Shown here: piece by piece, positions 59,604 to 64,000 of the stretch
Layout of the letters: each line of letters opens with the position of its first letter
How positions within the stretch are numbered: position 1 is the first letter of the stretch
NCBI RefSeq assembly: GCF_900091575.1
Contig: NZ_FMCR01000006.1
Span: 62,001-126,000 of the forward strand
Origin: Micromonospora saelicesensis
GTDB taxonomy: Bacteria; Actinomycetota; Actinomycetes; Mycobacteriales; Micromonosporaceae
Length of the DNA stretch: 64,000 bases
Reading direction: 5' to 3'
Translations under genes and position numbers: made by a program
Notes under the pieces: model-generated
The model's input: only the letters and a program-made list of their open reading frames with translations
What the model was told of the DNA's origin: nothing
The model's database searches: none

Positions 59604-61037
59604 TCAGAGGCGGTCGGCTCGGGTGTGTAGCAGGTCGTGCACGTTGTCGATGTCCGCCGGTGAGGTTCGCGAGGCGAGCCAGTACATGACACCGGTCGGG
59701 ATGAAGAAGAGCTGGAACGCGGCCAGCCCGACGGCGAAGTTCAGCGGTGGCGGGAATGCCGCTCGCAGCGCCTGGAAGGCCACCCCGACCAGCCCGTTGC
59801 CGGCCGCGCGACCGACCCCGTTGACCAGGTTGCCCAGGCTGTAGACAGTGCCCCGATGCTCCGGCGGGTTGACGTCGGCGATCAACGCGAACCAGTTCGG
59901 CGAGTTCGCCGACGTCAACGCGAGCGCCACGATGGCGGTGAGCAGGCTCAGCCCGACCGACGGCTCGGTGAACACACTGGCCAGTACCGCACCGACGACC
60001 GCGCCGCCACTCGCGCCGTCCGGCACGTCGATGGTCACCGGAACGAAGAACAACACCAGGTAGAACGGCAGTGCGGCGAGGATGCCGATCGAGGCGACCA
60101 GTGCCCGCCCTCGTGGGGTACGCCGTTGCACGGCGTCACCGATCAGCCCGCCCACGATGGACAGCACCCCACCGAGCTGGAACAGGGTGGCGAAGACGCT
60201 GCCCACCACCACCGCTGTCGACGTGGAGTAGCCCTGGGCCTCGGCCCGTTCGGCGAAGAGCACCGGCAGCCAGACCAGCGAGCCGAACGCGGCCTGCGCG
60301 GTCAGACCCTGCAGGATCAGCCACCGGTTGGTCCGCCGGGCCAGGATGCGCGGCAGGTCGGCGCGGCTGATCCGGTAGTCGTACTCGGCGCCGGCGTCCA
60401 ACCTGCCGGCCAGTTCCGGCTCGCTCTGGCCACGCCGGACGTCGTACGTGAACAGGTAGGCCAGCGTGGCGACCAGGCCGACACCGGTCAGCAGCAGGAA
60501 CGGCCGCCGCCAGTCGGCAGCCCCGAGCAGCCCGCCGACGAGCGTGCCCGCGAGGGTGCCGACCCCCTGGGAGAGCCCCCAGAAGCTCATCACCAGCCCA
60601 CGCCGGGTCGGCGAGATCAGGTCGGTGACCACGGAGAAGCCCACCGAACCGACCGCGCCGAGGCCGACCGCCGCGACCAGTTGCGCGGCCAGGAACGTCA
60701 GGTAGCCGCCGGCGAGCGCGCTCCCGCCGGTGCCCGCCGCCCAGAGCAGCGTGCCCACCATGAGCAGCGGTTTGCGGTTGGTGTGGTCCCCGACGTATGC
60801 CCAGCCGACCGCCGCGACCGCGCTGACCAGGAAGCTGACCGCGGTGACCACGCCGAGCAGCCGACCGGACACGTCGAACGCGTCGGAGATCGGGCCGTAC
60901 AGCGGGGGGACCAGCCCGATCGCCACGTTGTCCAGCGAGGCGAGCAGCACGAACACCACGACGCTGTACAACCGGTGGGCCGGCCCACCGCCTCGACCGT
61001 GCGGGCGCAGGCTGGGCCCGCCGCTGGTCACCGTCAT
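59604..61037 (-). CDS. MFS transporter
   Basis: 477 aa with about 12 membrane helices; motif A-like GDHTNRKP follows helix 2 and a second-half copy reads GDAVQRRTPRGR. The N-terminal half has the pattern LDNVAIGLVPPLYGPISDAF. Sugar or drug substrates are equally possible; proximity to xylB-xylA is suggestive only. ATG 61037 (MTVTSGG). Confidence 0.85.
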   Translation of the reverse strand: MTVTSGGPSLRPHGRGGGPAHRLYSVVVFVLLASLDNVAIGLVPPLYGPISDAFDVSGRLLGVVTAVSFLVSAVAAVGWAYVGDHTNRKPLLMVGTLLWAAGTGGSALAGGYLTFLAAQLVAAVGLGAVGSVGFSVVTDLISPTRRGLVMSFWGLSQGVGTLAGTLVGGLLGAADWRRPFLLLTGVGLVATLAYLFTYDVRRGQSEPELAGRLDAGAEYDYRISRADLPRILARRTNRWLILQGLTAQAAFGSLVWLPVLFAERAEAQGYSTSTAVVVGSVFATLFQLGGVLSIVGGLIGDAVQRRTPRGRALVASIGILAALPFYLVLFFVPVTIDVPDGASGGAVVGAVLASVFTEPSVGLSLLTAIVALALTSANSPNWFALIADVNPPEHRGTVYSLGNLVNGVGRAAGNGLVGVAFQALRAAFPPPLNFAVGLAAFQLFFIPTGVMYWLASRTSPADIDNVHDLLHTRADRL

Positions 61038-61130
61038 GACCGGCAGCCAACCAGACCGCGTAGAGGAGGTCGTCACGCGGGTGGGTGCCGGTCGACGGCG
61101 ACCGGCACCCATCCGCGTCGATCCCGACGG

Positions 61131-62558
61131 TCAGCGCCGGTCGAGTACCAACCCGCGCGCCGCGGCGTACTGGTCGCGGACGGCGGGGACGGCCGCCGCC
61201 GCGTACTCCTCGGTGCCCTCGACCGCCCAGACCGGCGGCGCGGCGCCGCCCAGGGCGACCCAGGCGGCCTGGCGGGCGGCGCCGTCGGCGACGTACTCCC
61301 CGGCTGGCGGGACGACGACCGGGCAGCCGAAGACCTGCGGGGCGATCTGACGCACCGCGGCCGACCGGGCCCCGCCGCCGACCAGGATGACCCGGCGGGC
61401 GGTGGCACCCTGCGCGGTCAACGCGTCCAGTCCGTCGGCGAGCGCGCAGAGCATGCCCTCCACGGCGGCCCGAGCCAGGTGCGCGGGGGTCGACGTGCGC
61501 AGGGTCAGGCCGTGCACCGCACCGGTGGCCAACGGTCGGTTCGGCGTCCGCTCACCCTCCAGGTAGGGCACCATGACCAGCCCGTCCGCCCCGGCTGGCG
61601 CGGAGAGCGCCAGCTCGGCCAGCTCGTCCAGGTTGACGCCGAGCATCGCGGCGGCGGCGTCCAGCACCCGGGCCGCGTTGAGCGTGCAGACCAGGGGCAG
61701 GAAACGGCCGGACGCGTCGGCGAAGCCCGCTACGGTGCCGCTCTCGTCGGCGGCCGGCACGTCGGCGACGCTGAACACGGTGCCGGAGGTGCCGATCGAG
61801 ACGACCACGTCACCAGGGCCTGCGCCGACGCCCAGCGCGGCGGCGGCGTTGTCGCCGGTGCCCGCGCCGAGCAGTGCTCCGCCCGGCCCGCCGAGGCCGT
61901 CGGCGAGCTTGCCCGCCGACTCGGCCGGACCGAGCACCTCGGGCACCACCAACCGCCGACCGAAGCCCCGCTCCAGCAGGTCCAGTCGGTAGTCGCCGGT
62001 CGCTGGCGACCAGTAACCGGTGCCGCTGGCGTCGCCCCGGTCGGTGCGCAGCGCGCCCAACCCCGGTGCGCCGGCCAGCCGCCAGGTCAGCCAGTCGTGT
62101 GGCAGGCAGACGGCGGCAACCCGGGCGGCCAGCTCCGGTTCGTGCCTGGCCAGCCATCGCAGCTTGGTGATGGTGAAGCTGGCCACCGGAACGCTGCCGG
62201 TGGCCTCGGCCCAGAACCGACTCCCGGCCGAGCCGCCGCCGGCCTCCTCGATGAGGTCGGCGGCGGCGTCGGCGGATCGGGTGTCGTTCCACAGCAGCGC
62301 CGGGCGGACCACCCGGCCGTCCTCGTCGAGACACACCATGCCGTGCTGCTGGCCGGCGACGGAGATCGCCGCCACGTCGGCCAACCCGCCGGCCTGGTCG
62401 GCGGCGCTACGTAGCGCCTGCCACCAGGCTTCCGGGTCGACCTCCGTGCCGTCCGGGTGCGGTGCCCGGCCCTGCCGGAGCAGGGCTCCGGTCTCCGCGT
62501 CCCGGATCACCACCTTGCAGGACTGGGTGGACGAGTCAACGCCTGCGACCAACGGCAT
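61131..62558 (-). CDS. xylB: Xylulokinase
   Basis: 475-aa FGGY kinase that phosphorylates D-xylulose. Motifs include [19 protein letters not shown] (substrate and ATP site start), [18 protein letters not shown] (the catalytic Asp follows, at WNDTRS) and [15 protein letters not shown] for the adenine pocket. ATG 62558 is 9 bp after the xylA stop, so xylA-xylB are one unit. Confidence 0.95.
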   Translation of the reverse strand: MPLVAGVDSSTQSCKVVIRDAETGALLRQGRAPHPDGTEVDPEAWWQALRSAADQAGGLADVAAISVAGQQHGMVCLDEDGRVVRPALLWNDTRSADAAADLIEEAGGGSAGSRFWAEATGSVPVASFTITKLRWLARHEPELAARVAAVCLPHDWLTWRLAGAPGLGALRTDRGDASGTGYWSPATGDYRLDLLERGFGRRLVVPEVLGPAESAGKLADGLGGPGGALLGAGTGDNAAAALGVGAGPGDVVVSIGTSGTVFSVADVPAADESGTVAGFADASGRFLPLVCTLNAARVLDAAAAMLGVNLDELAELALSAPAGADGLVMVPYLEGERTPNRPLATGAVHGLTLRTSTPAHLARAAVEGMLCALADGLDALTAQGATARRVILVGGGARSAAVRQIAPQVFGCPVVVPPAGEYVADGAARQAAWVALGGAAPPVWAVEGTEEYAAAAVPAVRDQYAAARGLVLDRR

Positions 62559-62567
62559 GGCGGGGCC

Positions 62568-63755
62568 TCAGCGGGCGCCGAGCAGGTGCTCGACGGCGAG
62601 CTGGTTGAGCCGGACGAAGGCGAAGCCCCGGGCGGCCACCGCGTCCACGTCGACGTCCTCGAACGCGGAGCGGTCGGCCAGGAGCTCCTCGTAGCCCTCG
62701 CCGTCGCCGAGCGTCGGCGTGCTCAGCTCGCCGACCTTGCTGGCGGCGAGCGCCTCGACCACCTCGGGGTCGGCGCGGAACGCCGCTGCCCGCTCCTTGA
62801 GCAGCAGGTAGGTGCTCATGTTGGCCGCCGCGGAGGCCCACACCCCCTCCATGTCCTCGGTGCGGGACGGCTTGTAGTCGAAGTGCCGGGGGCCGTCGTA
62901 GGCCGGCCCGCCGTTGGGGCCGCCGTTCTCCAGGAGGTCCACCAGGGCGAACGCGTTCATCAGGTCACCGTGGCCGAAGACCAGGTCCTGGTCGTACTTG
63001 ATGCCGCGCTGGCCGTTGAGGTCCAGGTGGAACAGCTTGCCCTGCCAGAGCGCCTGGGCGATGCCGTGGGCGTAGTTGAGCCCGGCCATCTGCTCGTGGC
63101 CGACCTCCGGGTTGAGGCCGACCAACTCGGGGTGGGCCAGCTGGGAGATGAAACCGAGCGCGTGCCCGATGGTCGGCAGCAGGATGTCGCCGCGCGGCTC
63201 GTTGGGCTTGGGCTCCAGGGCGAACCGCAGGTTGTAGCCCTTGTCGATGGAGTACTGAGTGAGCAGGTCCACGGCCTCGCGGTAGCGGTCCAGGGCGGCC
63301 CGGACGTCCTTGGCGAGGTCGTACTCGGAGCCCTCGCGGCCACCCCACATGACGAAGGTGCTGGCACCCAGCTCGGCGGCCAGGTCGACCTGACGCAGCA
63401 CCTTGCGCAGCGCGTACCGGCGGACGTCGCGGTCGTTGCTGGTGAAGCCGCCGTCCTTGAAGATCGGGTGGGTGAAGAGGTTGGTGGTGACCATCGGCAC
63501 CACCAGGCCGGTCTCGTCGAGGGCCTTGCGGAACCGGGCGATGTGCTGGTCACGGGTGGCCGCGTCGACGCCGAACGGGATCAGGTCGTCGTCGTGGAAG
63601 GTGATGCCGTACGCGCCCAGCTCGGCGAGCCGGTGCACTGCCTCGACCGCGTCGAGCTCGGGACGGGTGGCGTCACCGAACGGGTCGCGGGCCTGCCAGC
63701 CCACGGTCCAGAGCCCGAAGGAGAACTTGTCGGCGGGGGTGGGACGGGGTGCCAT
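62568..63755 (-). CDS. xylA: Xylose isomerase
   Basis: 395-aa enzyme that converts xylose to xylulose with two divalent metals. The catalytic His54-Asp57 pair ([10 protein letters not shown]), the [12 protein letters not shown] metal segment, [15 protein letters not shown] and [11 protein letters not shown] are all present; length matches the short actinobacterial class. ATG 63755 has GGAGG 6 nt upstream; the frame continues upstream to 63782 but that part is not conserved. Controlled, in all likelihood, by the divergent ROK protein. Confidence 0.96.
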   Translation of the reverse strand: MAPRPTPADKFSFGLWTVGWQARDPFGDATRPELDAVEAVHRLAELGAYGITFHDDDLIPFGVDAATRDQHIARFRKALDETGLVVPMVTTNLFTHPIFKDGGFTSNDRDVRRYALRKVLRQVDLAAELGASTFVMWGGREGSEYDLAKDVRAALDRYREAVDLLTQYSIDKGYNLRFALEPKPNEPRGDILLPTIGHALGFISQLAHPELVGLNPEVGHEQMAGLNYAHGIAQALWQGKLFHLDLNGQRGIKYDQDLVFGHGDLMNAFALVDLLENGGPNGGPAYDGPRHFDYKPSRTEDMEGVWASAAANMSTYLLLKERAAAFRADPEVVEALAASKVGELSTPTLGDGEGYEELLADRSAFEDVDVDAVAARGFAFVRLNQLAVEHLLGAR

Positions 63756-63783
63756 GAGCAACCTCCGGGGTGGTGTTGTCATC

Positions 63784-63809
63784 TATTTGTTCAGCGATTG
63801 AATTATTTG
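63784..63809. promoter_or_regulatory. Candidate ROK operator between xylA and the ROK gene
   Basis: ttcagcgattgaa (63790-63802) is a dyad with a 5-bp centre, flanked by tatttg at 63784-63789 and atttg at 63805-63809. It lies in the AT-rich 78-bp divergent promoter region and is the natural place for the ROK repressor to bind. Confidence 0.55.
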
Positions 63810-63833
63810 CCCACCCTATGGCACTGTCAAGGG

Positions 63834-64000
63834 GTGAGCCTCACCCACGCCCCGGCCGGCGCAGTCCGTCAGGGCAGCCTTCGCGAGCTCAACCTCGCCC
63901 TGGTCCTCGGTCGGATCGCCATGGCCGACCGACCTCCCTCCCGGGCCGACCTGGCGACCGCGACCGGCCTGACCAGAGCCACCGTGTCCGCGGTGGTCGA
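63834..64000 (+). CDS. ROK-family regulator, 5' part (runs off window end)
   Basis: First 55 residues: VRQGSLRELNLALVLGRIAM then a winged helix RADLATATGLTRATVSAVV. This start, with divergence from xylA, is typical of XylR/NagC-type ROK repressors that release DNA on binding xylose. GTG 63834, with AAGGGG just upstream. The sugar-kinase-like domain lies outside the window. Confidence 0.85.
   Translation, partial: MSLTHAPAGAVRQGSLRELNLALVLGRIAMADRPPSRADLATATGLTRATVSAVV

Noticed and set aside
59856-62414. 852-codon open frame on the plus strand opposite the MFS gene and xylB
   Set aside because: Antisense shadow; Arg/His/Gln-rich low-complexity product with no fold. The minus-strand genes have clear motifs.

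Overview
The window is very GC-rich actinobacterial chromosome. GTG starts, strong G/C bias in third codon positions, a GAF-ANTAR protein, a PPOX/F420-type oxidoreductase, a SigE-family ECF factor, a GPGG small membrane protein and dense tail-to-tail packing all point to Micromonosporaceae, most likely Micromonospora. The genus is inferred from gene content; no rRNA is present to settle it. I see no prophage, transposase, CRISPR array, biosynthetic gene cluster or recognisable defence system. It reads as core chromosome with small regulatory and accessory genes between.

Layout. 1-9.0 kb: 5' part of an ATP-dependent DNA ligase, a kinase/M48 protease/M20 dipeptidase run, a rhodanese, the coupled cobalamin genes cobD-cobQ, and a second-type ssb with DnaA-box-like sites upstream. 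9.1-24.3 kb: a ribosome-associated HPF-like protein with a coupled mini-leader, a hydrolase, a degenerate protease-like protein, tRNA-Arg(TCT), a MerR-like regulator, an ECF sigma/membrane partner pair, STAS and GAF-ANTAR regulators, a lipoprotein, a two-component gene trio (kinase, membrane partner, LuxR-type regulator), and an isochorismatase/GlxA pair whose regulator has lost its C-terminal end. 24.3-35.4 kb: acyltransferase, glycogen-debranching-like enzyme with an SCP2 protein, CBS and TMEM175 proteins, asd, and a coupled M16 peptidase pair.

35.4-44.9 kb: the aromatic pathway entry gene (DAHP synthase) behind a leader peptide rich in Tyr/Trp/Phe with attenuator-like hairpins, followed by a candidate structured RNA and terminator; an XRE regulator with a short-chain dehydrogenase; small DUF proteins; an NlpC/P60 cell-wall hydrolase; and a primary-like group 2 sigma factor. 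44.9-52.8 kb: murR/murQ for N-acetylmuramate recycling, epimerase and dehydrogenase genes, thymidylate kinase, a nucleotidyltransferase/phosphoesterase cluster, TspO and an M23 peptidase.

52.8-64 kb is a sugar-use block. A LacI-type operator precedes a binding protein and two permeases, then a LacI regulator and a GH13 alpha-glucosidase that appears to start at CTG. Next come an MFS transporter and xylB-xylA, divergent from the beginning of a ROK regulator.

The best candidates for something under-described are the aromatic leader/attenuator (35.45-35.6 kb), a dispersed family of GATC-containing imperfect palindromes at gene ends (six copies, two related sets), the hairpin burying the tspO start, the candidate RNA after DAHP synthase, and the CTG start. 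All are read by eye from the sequence; no folding or database search was run.
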